A stretch of DNA of 12,856 bases from a bacterium (GTDB lineage: Bacteria; Chlamydiota; Chlamydiia; Chlamydiales; SM23-39): the NCBI GenBank assembly GCA_021818045.1, contig JAKAFF010000019.1:1-12856 (forward strand). Reading direction: 5' to 3'. A model generated the notes under the pieces. That model did not search any database and was not told the DNA's origin. It saw only the letters and a program-made list of their open reading frames with translations. The position numbers and the translations under genes are program-made. Shown here piece by piece: positions 6,448 to 12,856 of this stretch; position 1 is the stretch's first letter, and every line of letters starts with the position of its first letter.

Positions 6448-7569
6448 AAACTGCTCCAAAAATTAATTGCTCGTAAATTCTTGCTATATAAAGCGCCTAT
6501 AAAAGTTGCAAGTATTTTAATTGTAAAAACCTCTTCGTTGGGGGACATTATTCAAGCAATGCCCGTTGTGCAGGATTTGCGCTGTCGGTTTCCTGAAGTG
6601 TTGATTGATTGGGCAGTGGAAGCTAGTTGGGCGCCGATCGTAGCGGCTCACCCCTATGTTCGCAAAGCGATAGCATTACATCTAAAGGCAAAGGACCGTG
6701 CGATTTGGAAAAGCCTTAGGGTGCTTAGGGAAAATCGGTATGATTTGGTTTTGGATTTGCAGGGAAATTGTAAATCAGGGCTTGTGACCCTCTTATCGCG
6801 CAGCCCCGTAAAAGTGGGGTTTGCTTTTCAATCCGTGCGCGAATGGCCCAATATTTTGGCAACCAATATTCGATTCAATGTGTCTAAAAAGCTTCCCATT
6901 AGAGACTATTATCAAGCGCTTGTGGAGCGTTATTTCAGATCCTCTGTGACCCCTTCGTTTGAGGGGGTGCGTTTTGCGATTTCTCCTCAGGAAAGAGAGC
7001 GTATCTCAGAGATTATAGCGCCCTTATCTCATTCGAAAAAGATGATGGTATGTGCTGGATCTTATTGGAAAAATAAACGGTTGCCAGTGTCTACGCTTGG
7101 CACATTATTGTGCAAAATACAGACGCGCACACACGCTACATTTCTTTTAGTTTGGGGCAATGCTTTCGAGTTGCAAGAGTGTCAAAGGCTTGCAAAAATT
7201 GTGGGATCTAATTGTGTTGTGCTAGAGCATCTTTCGATCCCCATGTGGCAAAACTTGATGGCAGAAATGGATTTAGTAATTGCTGTAGATTCTGGGGCAT
7301 TGCACCTGTGCAGCACCACTTCTACTCCAAGCTTTAGTATTTTTGGTCCTACATCTGCAAGCATTTTTAAGCCGCAAGGTCCACAGCATATTGCATTTCA
7401 AGGAGCATGCCCTTACGGGCATAAATTTGATAAGCAGTGCCCTTATTTGCGCAGCTGTCCAAGTGGCGCGTGTACGCAGAATATTCAAATCGAAGAATTA
7501 TATACAAATGAGTTCGAAAGTTGGTTTTTGGCACCGCGAAAGCTGGCGGCATTCGCCTATCATAAGTGA
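6445..7569 (+). CDS. waaC: ADP-heptose:LPS heptosyltransferase (GT9, WaaC-like)
   Basis: GT9 enzymes add L-glycero-D-manno-heptose to the LPS inner core at the cytoplasmic face. The protein has 374 residues from ATG 6445 (380 from ATG 6427). The donor-acceptor fold is recognisable from ILIVKTSSLGDIIQAMPVV near the N-terminus, WAVEASWAPI, YDLVLDLQGNCKSGL and, in the C-terminal half, the nucleotide-sugar site AVDSGALHL followed by SIFGPTS. A Cys-rich CPYLRSCPSGACTQ segment precedes the end. WaaC (KDO-acceptor) is favoured over WaaF by the KTSSLGD start. The last ~24 codons, from TNEFESWF, are encoded by the left arm of a long inverted repeat, so the natural C-terminus was probably replaced. Chlamydiaceae LPS has no heptose, so this gene points to an environmental chlamydial lineage or to transfer. 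Confidence 0.88.
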   Translation: MKLLQKLIARKFLLYKAPIKVASILIVKTSSLGDIIQAMPVVQDLRCRFPEVLIDWAVEASWAPIVAAHPYVRKAIALHLKAKDRAIWKSLRVLRENRYDLVLDLQGNCKSGLVTLLSRSPVKVGFAFQSVREWPNILATNIRFNVSKKLPIRDYYQALVERYFRSSVTPSFEGVRFAISPQERERISEIIAPLSHSKKMMVCAGSYWKNKRLPVSTLGTLLCKIQTRTHATFLLVWGNAFELQECQRLAKIVGSNCVVLEHLSIPMWQNLMAEMDLVIAVDSGALHLCSTTSTPSFSIFGPTSASIFKPQGPQHIAFQGACPYGHKFDKQCPYLRSCPSGACTQNIQIEELYTNEFESWFLAPRKLAAFAYHK

Positions 7570-7661
7570 CCAAAATTAAAAATATAGGGTCACTTGCGAT
7601 AGGTAAATTGCGCCGCTTTGGCGCAGCCGAAAATCCAACTTTTGAACTCATTTGTGTATAT
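7500..7661. repeat. ~160-bp imperfect inverted repeat, MITE-like or giant hairpin
   Basis: The left arm (7500-7571) is repeated in inverted form at 7588-7661, around a 16-base A+T-rich centre (7572-7587). By eye about three quarters of bases pair. The outermost part (AAATGAGTTC against GAACTCATTT) and the innermost part (AAGTGACC against GGTCACTT) are nearly perfect; the middle needs small gaps. Both outer ends are TATA, compatible with insertion at a TA dinucleotide. The left arm includes the end and stop codon of the heptosyltransferase gene. It could be a degenerate miniature inverted-repeat transposable element, a bidirectional terminator or both. No transposase is present. Confidence 0.8.
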
Positions 7662-7920
7662 CGCCAGGTGTGTACAGGTGGCCGGCACAGTCCGTAGATT
7701 AAGCCGACAAAATCTCCATGAATGATTGGGCTGTTGTATCATTTCGCTTTGTTTTTTTAATGAATTGATTTTTAGTATATTGAAATTATTTTAGCGCAAT
7801 ATGTGTTTGTTGGTGAAGGAATTTGTGTTTGCATAAAATAAATATGGTCAGTACAGGAAGGTTAGAGGGTGTAGATACCCTCTTGGAGGCCGAATTATTT
7901 GTGTATGGGCAGGTAGATGT
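7662..7920 (+). promoter_or_regulatory. Leader region of the small lipoprotein gene
   Basis: No gene was found in this 259-bp stretch. The first ~80 bases are mixed and unrecognised; from about 7740 it is A+T-rich. A possible sigma70-type promoter is TTGGTG (7810-7815), 18 bases, then TAAAAT (7834-7839). It is followed by a hairpin (AGAGGGT 7864-7870 with ACCCTCT 7877-7883) and a GGAGG at 7885-7889, which is too far from the ATG at 7921 to serve it. Promoter calls by eye in A+T-rich DNA are weak. Confidence 0.35.
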
Positions 7921-8124
7921 ATGAAAAAATTATTGTTAGCTATTGTAGCTTTAGCTTTTGCTTTTGCGATCTCATCTTGCGGAGATCAAGGGCGCTCTTC
8001 CGATCAATCGCAAAATACAGAAAAAAGATGTTGCGATGTGAGCCGCCCGCATCGGTTGAATGAAAAAGCGATGAGAGACTCGCAGGGCGATGCCTCTGAT
8101 TTGAATCGCCCCCGTCGTTGGTAG
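7921..8124 (+). CDS. Small predicted lipoprotein, unknown function
   Basis: This is a 67-residue protein with a classic lipoprotein signal: MKK, a hydrophobic stretch to residue 17, then lipobox ISSC with C20 as the acylated residue. The mature part would be about 48 residues, hydrophilic, with a Cys pair (RCCD) and two related RP-rich stretches (RPHRLN and LNRPRRW). It is not OmcA: the cysteines are too few. AGGT six bases upstream gives a weak ribosome-binding site. It ends two bases before the end of the convergent 1011-residue gene. The signal, the tight spacing and the leader make it likely to be real, but I recognise no family. Confidence 0.65.
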   Translation: MKKLLLAIVALAFAFAISSCGDQGRSSDQSQNTEKRCCDVSRPHRLNEKAMRDSQGDASDLNRPRRW

Positions 8125-8126
8125 GC

Positions 8127-11100
8127 TTAATGAGTCATTGCGCACATGGTGCGGGTCGCCAGTGCATGGTACACGCGAGGAGAGTCTGTGAAGAGACGGC
8201 GCGCATTGTCAAAAATTTCCTTGATTGCTGGGTGTAGGCTCTCTTTAGCCACATCGTGGAATGCCTGAATGCTGCGCAGTCCCGCTAGCCCTGCAGCCAT
8301 ACTGCTTAAGGGAAGAGATGCTCCAGGAAGGAAATAGGAGACGGTGGCTCCTGCGACACCAGCTAGGGCTGTTTGAGCGAATGCCGAAGTTTTTTTGGAG
8401 GCGAGGCCGGCGATGTTGCGCGTGGCGAGATACGTCGCGGTGCCCAGGCCAGATGCGAGACTAGCACCTAAGGCGCCCAGTGGTTGGGTTAAATTGAACA
8501 AGCCCCAGCCGGCAAGCGCTCCTCCAGAGGCTGTTACAAGTTTTGTCAATCCTGATGTCAAATAGAAAGGAAGATTAAGCTGGGCGGATGCGGTCCACTG
8601 TTCTAAATGAACTCTTTGAGTGACCACTTGCGTCAGTTGGGTGCGAGAGGCTTCATAACTTTGCTGTCCTTGCTGGGTGCAGTGGTGCTGGTAGTTGTGG
8701 GTTTCTCTAGTTGCAGAAGCAAGTTCCGTCTGCAGCTCCAGCTCTAGTTTTGCTATTTTGTTTTTGTGCGCTTGATAGATAGGTTGCAAAGCCGCGCTTA
8801 AGCGTGCCCATTTCGACCTCATGCGCGTTCCATTCCCAATGAGCTCTTTGAGGATTGTGCGCTCAGCAAGGGGGAGAGCTTCTAGTTGATGGCCGATCTC
8901 TGCGATGCACATCTCTGATTGAAAACCGGGTTGTCTCAAGCCGTCTTGATGCTCTAAGAGTTGTTCCAATAGCCCAGGCTCTCGTTCTTCATCGGCCGCT
9001 GCTTGAAAGGGGAATAGGGCGTAAAGCGCGCTCAAAGCCCTTTGCTCTTGTTCCAAGTGATCCGCTGTGGTAGCCACATTTTTCAAAGATTGTCCCAATG
9101 CATGCGTCGGGGCGTCGGGTATTTTACAGACCCGAACCATTTCGTTGTGCGCTTCGAGGGCCATCTGCGTTAGTTGCCTCCGTTTTGTCATGGAGGGTTC
9201 GTTGACAGTGTCTGCAAGTAGATGGCTGACTTGCTGTGATTGGGTAACAAGCGCTGCATAAATGGGGCGCTTTGCATGCGCAGCTTGTAGGTTTAAGATC
9301 CCTTTTGTGAAAGTTTCTAGTTGTGTATAAAAGGGGGCGACGAGACTCCAGATCGCTTCCCGGTCGCTGGTCCCTAATTCTGCAATGCGATGCAGATCCC
9401 TTAAGTTTTCAGAGGCTAGTTTCTCTAAGTGCTGCAAAATGTCGGCAAGATCTGCCTGGATGTCGTATTCCACTGCAAAATGGGCGGAAGCGTGTATTTT
9501 TTCTTGCATGCGAGCGCAAATGGGTTGTAGGGCTTGTAGAGTCGCTTTTGCCGTGACTTGGATGGCGGTAAAGGTTTGCATTGCTATGGGACGCAAGACT
9601 TTTGAGCCGTTTCCATCTACGCGTTTCATCACGGCAAGTTTGATAAGTTTGTCAAAAAAAGCATCCGCTGCTACCTCTAATTGCATATCGAGGTTTTTAT
9701 ACCGGCGCAAAAGATCTTCTTGACTCTCCACCCTTGCAGTAAAAGGCTTGCTTGCAAGTTCCAAGAGAGTGACGAAAAATTCGCCCGATTGGATGCTTGC
9801 ATTGAGAGGATCAAAGAGGCGATGGCACGCATCCACAAGGGCCTCCTCAATCAGCAGCTGCGCCTTGTCATCGAGAAGGGGTCTGCCTCCTGCAATCTCT
9901 TGCAATTTTTGAGCCAGTTCAGCTTGGGTTCCTAAAGGCTCTAAATGAAGCACTTGGATTAAGTTTTTAACCACTTGAGAGAGCAATTCTGAATTGACCA
10001 GTTTGTCTGTTAAAGGTGCGGCATTGGGCTCATCGAGCTTTTGGTCTAAAATTGCGATTTGCTCATTTAAAAACTCTAAGATCGCGACACTAAAAGGGAG
10101 TCTATGCAATTCGGTCGCTTGCAGCCCATCTTTTACAGCCGATTCTAAGACTGCAGGCAAAATAGAGCGAACCATCAATTGTCGAATGATGAATCGATTG
10201 ATCGCCCATTCCAAGATGCGAAATAGCCGCCCGACAACTAGGATTTTTTGCAAACTTGGGAACAGCGGTACGTGATATGTCTCATCTACAATATGAGCGC
10301 TAAACTCTTTGCATAGTTTTGCTAAAGATCCGCCGTAATAATCGGCGACTGTTTTTGTTCTGTAACTTTCCGGATCTCCTTGAGGTTGGATATCCAAAGC
10401 AAAGGCTCTGGTGGCTCCGATATCTGCAATGAGAAATTGCTTGGCCTCTGTCAGGAAGGACTCTAGTAATGCTCTGCGGGCTTGGTCAGCATCTTGCGTT
10501 TGGTTGGTTAGCCGACGATAGGTGTGGGTCAAAAATGCATTCAAATAGGCGTCCACTGTATTGGCAATGATTGACGTGAGATGGCATGTTAGATAGACCC
10601 AACCTACTTTAACTGTTTCAAACCAGCTCAGTTGGTAGCGGGCCCGAAATTGTTGCCAAAGGCTTGAATGGGCATTGGGGCGGGTGACTTGTTCGATGAT
10701 TTGAAAAATAGTCGCATTGTCGGCTTCTGTTCTTCCGCATACAGCAAGCATCCGATTGAGAACTTCAAAGGTACTGAGTTTTTTAGAGAGGGATTTCAGC
10801 TGTTCTGTCACCCTATCCGGCAGCGCTGTTCGGGTTTTTACTGGAGCGAGCTCTGGTAGTATGACGGCCGGCTCTGGGACGACGCGCTCTGTAGCCGCAT
10901 CGGCATTAAATTGTTCATGGATCTGTTTGAGACCTTCTTTGGCAAGGCGTGTAATCGAGTGTAGTGTAGGAGATGGAGATGGGGTTGCGGAGGCGCTCAG
11001 AGGGTTGATATTGAAACCAAACATCACTAAAGGCGTGCACACCACTTGCGTGAGCGATTGGCCAAGAGATCTCACCCTTTCGGTGACTCCAGGAGATCGT

Positions 11101-11162
11101 TTTTCAGCAGGAGGAACGTACACCCTCAATTCTCTGCTTGCATTAGTAATCGCTATGGTCAT
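8127..11162 (-). CDS. Large unrecognised helical protein with C-terminal hydrophobic region
   Basis: This is a 1011-residue protein starting MTIAITNASREL, with no cleavable signal peptide. It is predicted almost wholly alpha-helical from its Leu/Ala/Gln/Glu-rich make-up. Residues ~60-70 form a Ser/Pro/Thr-rich stretch. Two longer hydrophobic patches lie at about 180-215 (WFETVKVGWVYLTCHLTSII) and 300-340. A probable coiled coil (~797-860) precedes a Gly/Ala-rich hydrophobic region (864-970), with three possible membrane hairpins or amphipathic segments. It ends in a short polar tail. The unbroken length and consistent codon use argue for a functional gene. I recognise no domain. In a chlamydial setting an effector or inclusion-membrane protein is one possibility, a structural envelope protein another; neither is shown by sequence. 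Confidence 0.85.
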   Translation of the reverse strand: MTIAITNASRELRVYVPPAEKRSPGVTERVRSLGQSLTQVVCTPLVMFGFNINPLSASATPSPSPTLHSITRLAKEGLKQIHEQFNADAATERVVPEPAVILPELAPVKTRTALPDRVTEQLKSLSKKLSTFEVLNRMLAVCGRTEADNATIFQIIEQVTRPNAHSSLWQQFRARYQLSWFETVKVGWVYLTCHLTSIIANTVDAYLNAFLTHTYRRLTNQTQDADQARRALLESFLTEAKQFLIADIGATRAFALDIQPQGDPESYRTKTVADYYGGSLAKLCKEFSAHIVDETYHVPLFPSLQKILVVGRLFRILEWAINRFIIRQLMVRSILPAVLESAVKDGLQATELHRLPFSVAILEFLNEQIAILDQKLDEPNAAPLTDKLVNSELLSQVVKNLIQVLHLEPLGTQAELAQKLQEIAGGRPLLDDKAQLLIEEALVDACHRLFDPLNASIQSGEFFVTLLELASKPFTARVESQEDLLRRYKNLDMQLEVAADAFFDKLIKLAVMKRVDGNGSKVLRPIAMQTFTAIQVTAKATLQALQPICARMQEKIHASAHFAVEYDIQADLADILQHLEKLASENLRDLHRIAELGTSDREAIWSLVAPFYTQLETFTKGILNLQAAHAKRPIYAALVTQSQQVSHLLADTVNEPSMTKRRQLTQMALEAHNEMVRVCKIPDAPTHALGQSLKNVATTADHLEQEQRALSALYALFPFQAAADEEREPGLLEQLLEHQDGLRQPGFQSEMCIAEIGHQLEALPLAERTILKELIGNGTRMRSKWARLSAALQPIYQAHKNKIAKLELELQTELASATRETHNYQHHCTQQGQQSYEASRTQLTQVVTQRVHLEQWTASAQLNLPFYLTSGLTKLVTASGGALAGWGLFNLTQPLGALGASLASGLGTATYLATRNIAGLASKKTSAFAQTALAGVAGATVSYFLPGASLPLSSMAAGLAGLRSIQAFHDVAKESLHPAIKEIFDNARRLFTDSPRVYHALATRTMCAMTH

Positions 11163-11185
11163 TTAATTGCTCATTATTATGTGGT

Positions 11186-11214
11186 ATTATACATGGTTTT
11201 GTAATTATTTTTGA
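11186..11214 (-). promoter_or_regulatory. Possible promoter of the 1011-residue gene
   Basis: A perfect TATAAT reads on the minus strand at 11191-11186, 23 bases before the ATG (11162), giving a leader of about 17 bases. The best -35 at 17-bp spacing is the weak TCAAAA (11214-11209). The ribosome-binding site is poor. The surrounding 11163-11311 is A+T-rich and also has to drive mazG rightwards; TTGATC (11211-11216) with TATGTT (11233-11238) at 16-bp spacing is a weak candidate for that. Confidence 0.35.
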
Positions 11215-11311
11215 TCTTAAGTATATACTACATATGTTCTAAAAATTGTGGTTGCAAATTCAAAGTTGTTGTATGTTTATACACGAAGAACCAATAGAAA
11301 CAAAACTTTAT

Positions 11312-11911
11312 ATGATGGAAGAATTTGACAGATTGATAAAAATTGCGGAGAGGCTCTTAGGTGAGGGGGGGTGTCCTTGGGATAGAGAGCAGACCCTATT
11401 TACTTTACAGCCCTATTTGCTAGAAGAGGCGCATGAACTGATTGAAGCGATCGACCTCAACAACCCTATAAAAATTTCTGAGGAGTTGGGGGATGTGCTG
11501 TATACGTTGATATTTATAGCAAAACTTTTAGAGCAAAGCTCTTCATTGTCTTTGACCGATGCATTGCGTTCGGTGTCGGAAAAATTAATTCGGCGTCATC
11601 CGCATATTTTTGAAAATAAAAAAATTTCTTCTACAGAGGAGATTTTAGAAAATTGGGAAGAGATTAAAAAAGGGGAGGGGAAAAAAAGTCCCATATCCGA
11701 TATTCCACCCACTTTACCTGCTTTAGCCAGAGCTCAAAAAGTCATCCATAAACTACGCAGACAAAAAAAGACGTATATCGAAGAGCCCTTGACGGAAGGC
11801 GTCGGGCAAAAAATTTTTGATGCTGTCAGAGAGGCTGAGAACTTGAACGTGGATGCAGAAAGTGCTCTGCGGCGTACGTGCTTGGCTTACGAAGAAAAAC
11901 ACCGGGGATGA
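11312..11911 (+). CDS. mazG: MazG-family nucleoside triphosphate pyrophosphohydrolase, shortened second domain
   Basis: MazG hydrolyses NTPs or dNTPs to the monophosphate and pyrophosphate, clearing abnormal nucleotides. From ATG 11312 the protein has 199 residues. The first domain is intact: GCPWDREQT at 20-28, then the metal-binding EExxE (E38, E39, E42) and ExxD (E58, D61) motifs. E. coli MazG (263 aa) has a second copy of the domain. Here the link PTLPALARAQKV is present, but the EExxE helix of the second copy is missing; only a piece resembling its last part (GQKIFDAVREAENLNVDAESALRRT) remains. The open frame extends back to TTG 11246, but homology starts at MMEEFDRL. No Shine-Dalgarno sequence is visible. 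The stop lies inside the antisense SRP RNA gene. Confidence 0.92.
   Translation: MMEEFDRLIKIAERLLGEGGCPWDREQTLFTLQPYLLEEAHELIEAIDLNNPIKISEELGDVLYTLIFIAKLLEQSSSLSLTDALRSVSEKLIRRHPHIFENKKISSTEEILENWEEIKKGEGKKSPISDIPPTLPALARAQKVIHKLRRQKKTYIEEPLTEGVGQKIFDAVREAENLNVDAESALRRTCLAYEEKHRG
11895..11908 (-). terminator. Possible SRP RNA terminator inside mazG
   Basis: The 3' strand of the closing G+C-rich stem of the SRP RNA is followed on the minus strand by TG and then TTTTT (11899-11895). The RNA's own terminal stem plus this U-run could act as an intrinsic terminator. The U-run is antisense to the last codons of mazG. Confidence 0.35.
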
Positions 11912-11995
11912 CCTGCGGCACGAGGTCGGGGTTCTTAAGGCTGCTGCCTTCCGGCCCTGACCTGGTTCGAACTGACCCGCCCACAGGGTCCCCGG
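11902..11995 (-). ncRNA. ffs: Small signal recognition particle RNA (4.5S type)
   Basis: Read on the minus strand, the sequence contains the universal SRP RNA tip: GGTCAGG-(gc)CGGAAGG-CAGCAGCC, with the GGAA tetraloop and asymmetric loop bound by Ffh. The ends close into a stem: 11989-11995 pairs perfectly with 11902-11908 (CCGGGGA/TCCCCGG), and further pairing continues inward. The length of about 94 bases fits the short bacterial form without an Alu domain. With Ffh it targets membrane and secreted proteins to the translocon. It overlaps the mazG 3' end on the opposite strand by ten bases and lies 24 bases after the stop of the SpoIID-like gene. Confidence 0.95.
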
Positions 11996-12004
11996 ATGAA
12001 CTAG

Positions 12005-12010
12005 ATTCTA
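12005..12010 (-). promoter_or_regulatory. Possible -10 element of the SRP RNA gene
   Basis: TAGAAT on the minus strand lies nine bases before the first base of the mature SRP RNA, the right place for a sigma70 -10 box. The -35 would fall across the stop codon of the SpoIID-like gene (about 12028-12033) and is a weak TTCCTA. The RNA may also be read from the upstream gene. Confidence 0.4.
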
Positions 12011-12019
12011 TCAGAAGGC

Positions 12020-12856
12020 CTACTTTTTAGGAAGTGCATCGAGGTTGTACAGGTAGGTTTCAGGGAAAAATTTCGCCAAAATTTTGACCGCATTCTCTCC
12101 ATTTTGGGCAAGTGCATTCGCGGAATAGAGGCAAAGTCCCACACCATGTCCTGATCCAAAGCCGTTAAAATAGACGGTATCCCCTTTCAACTGGACTGTG
12201 AAGTCGGAACTTTTCAAATGGGCATTGCCGAGCCTGTGTTGTAGCGTAATAAAATCGACATCGTATGCATCTGAACCATCTTTGAGCCTTGCGCCATAAA
12301 CTTTAGAGGAAACTTGATCCACAAACAGTTCGATGGATTGAATATCTGGTACGTCGAAGAGGTGAGCCAATGTTTTTTTGCCGATTTGATAGGTCCACTT
12401 GGAATCTTGGCGTGCAAGCTGAGCGTGAGGAGCATCGACCCCTTTTTCTGGCGCTCTGGCATCTTTGCGAAAGATCGATGCATAGGGAGCTGTTTTTCCG
12501 GCACTGTTTTCTGTCCAGGTGGTTGCAAAGGGGAGATTGTGTCCATTTTCTGGGTGGACGAGAATTAAATTGCGCGTGCTTTCCACAGCTTTGTCAATGG
12601 CGGAATTGGTAACTACGAGGGCAGAGCCTTGGTAATAGGTTTCATGGGAATCGATATGCCAAAAGCTTCCCGTATCTGCCCGAGTCGCGCGATAATAGGC
12701 GTCTGTGCGGGTTAGAATGGCAAGCGCGGACATGACCTCAGACTCCAAAGGAGCTGTGAATTGAGCTGTGAGGGTGGCTTTGACGTAGGACTCAATGTCG
12801 ACATCATTAATGATGTTGATTTTGCTCGATACGCCGTATACCGCGATAGCTCCGGC
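12020..12856 (-). CDS. spoIID: SpoIID-family peptidoglycan protein, 5' end outside window
   Basis: The frame is open from the right edge to TAG at 12022-12020, giving 278 visible residues; the N-terminus is missing. SpoIID proteins are lytic transglycosylases that cut denuded glycan strands, and chlamydial homologues have been reported at the division septum. The visible part contains the SpoIID core INIINDVDIESYVKATLTAQF...SALAILTRTDAYY and the C-terminal motif GSGHGVGLCLYSANALAQNG, matching the family's GHGVGMSQxGA-x-A-x-x-G. The position of the catalytic glutamate (B. subtilis E88, in VxSEMP) reads Gln here (codon 12763-12761). A TTG at 12748 could be mistaken for a start, but family sequence continues upstream of it. 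The SRP RNA gene follows in the same direction. Confidence 0.85.
   Translation of the reverse strand, partial: AGAIAVYGVSSKINIINDVDIESYVKATLTAQFTAPLESEVMSALAILTRTDAYYRATRADTGSFWHIDSHETYYQGSALVVTNSAIDKAVESTRNLILVHPENGHNLPFATTWTENSAGKTAPYASIFRKDARAPEKGVDAPHAQLARQDSKWTYQIGKKTLAHLFDVPDIQSIELFVDQVSSKVYGARLKDGSDAYDVDFITLQHRLGNAHLKSSDFTVQLKGDTVYFNGFGSGHGVGLCLYSANALAQNGENAVKILAKFFPETYLYNLDALPKK

Noticed and set aside
7343..7651. Frames on both strands that share the peptide MSSKVGF near 7510-7650
   Set aside because: The shared peptide is caused by the inverted repeat itself, not by duplicated genes.
7662..7760. Possible tRNA or transposase remnant in the G+C-richer part of the gap
   Set aside because: No cloverleaf or TPsiC-like motif could be found, and no frame of useful length or family resemblance exists.
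8261..11166. Several plus-strand frames of 60-150 codons opposite the 1011-residue gene
   Set aside because: They are fragmented, have no ribosome-binding sites or recognisable domains, and are explained by the codon make-up of the long minus-strand gene.
12020..12748. SpoIID-like gene starting at TTG 12748
   Set aside because: Family-typical sequence (INIINDVDIESYVKATL) continues upstream in frame to the window edge, so the gene is cut by the edge rather than starting there.

Overview
The window looks like chromosomal DNA of an environmental (non-Chlamydiaceae) member of the Chlamydiae. The strongest pointer is the adjacent ssb-pepA pair, which is also adjacent in Chlamydia trachomatis. Supporting signs are a chlamydial-looking Lgt, a SpoIID-like septal peptidoglycan protein and large unrecognised alpha-helical proteins with Gly/Ala-rich hydrophobic segments. 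G+C, judged by eye, is in the mid-40s %. A heptosyltransferase argues against the Chlamydiaceae, whose LPS is heptose-free. Genus is not resolved.

Layout. (1) 1-1506: a four-helix membrane protein resembling the N-terminal part of PIN/TRAM (YacL-type) proteins (-), which stops exactly where the nuclease domain should begin; a divergent four-helix hypothetical protein (+); and rlmH (-), which overlaps it tail to tail. Three consecutive G+C-rich palindromes fill the gap between the first two genes. (2) 1529-5295: a compact + strand run lgt, ssb, pepA and an RluA-type pseudouridine synthase, with TTGA and GTGA stop/start overlaps between the last three. (3) 5125-6444: a POT-family peptide transporter (-) that overlaps the end of the pseudouridine synthase gene by 171 bp. 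(4) 6445-7569: a WaaC-like heptosyltransferase (+) whose start codon abuts the transporter start codon head to head (CATATG), and whose 3' end is made of one arm of a ~160 bp imperfect inverted repeat. (5) 7662-8124: a leader region and a tiny lipoprotein gene. (6) 8127-11162: a 1011-residue unrecognised protein (-). (7) 11312-12856: mazG (+), the small SRP RNA gene (-) overlapping the mazG stop, and the C-terminal part of a SpoIID-family protein (-) running off the right edge.

Functionally most genes are housekeeping: lipoprotein maturation, single-strand DNA binding, peptide breakdown and uptake, rRNA modification, nucleotide-pool cleaning and protein targeting. Lineage-specific material is concentrated in the 1011-residue protein, the lipoprotein, the palindrome cluster, the long inverted repeat and the heptosyltransferase. 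Gene packing is very tight, with several convergent overlaps and almost no intergenic space at divergent starts.
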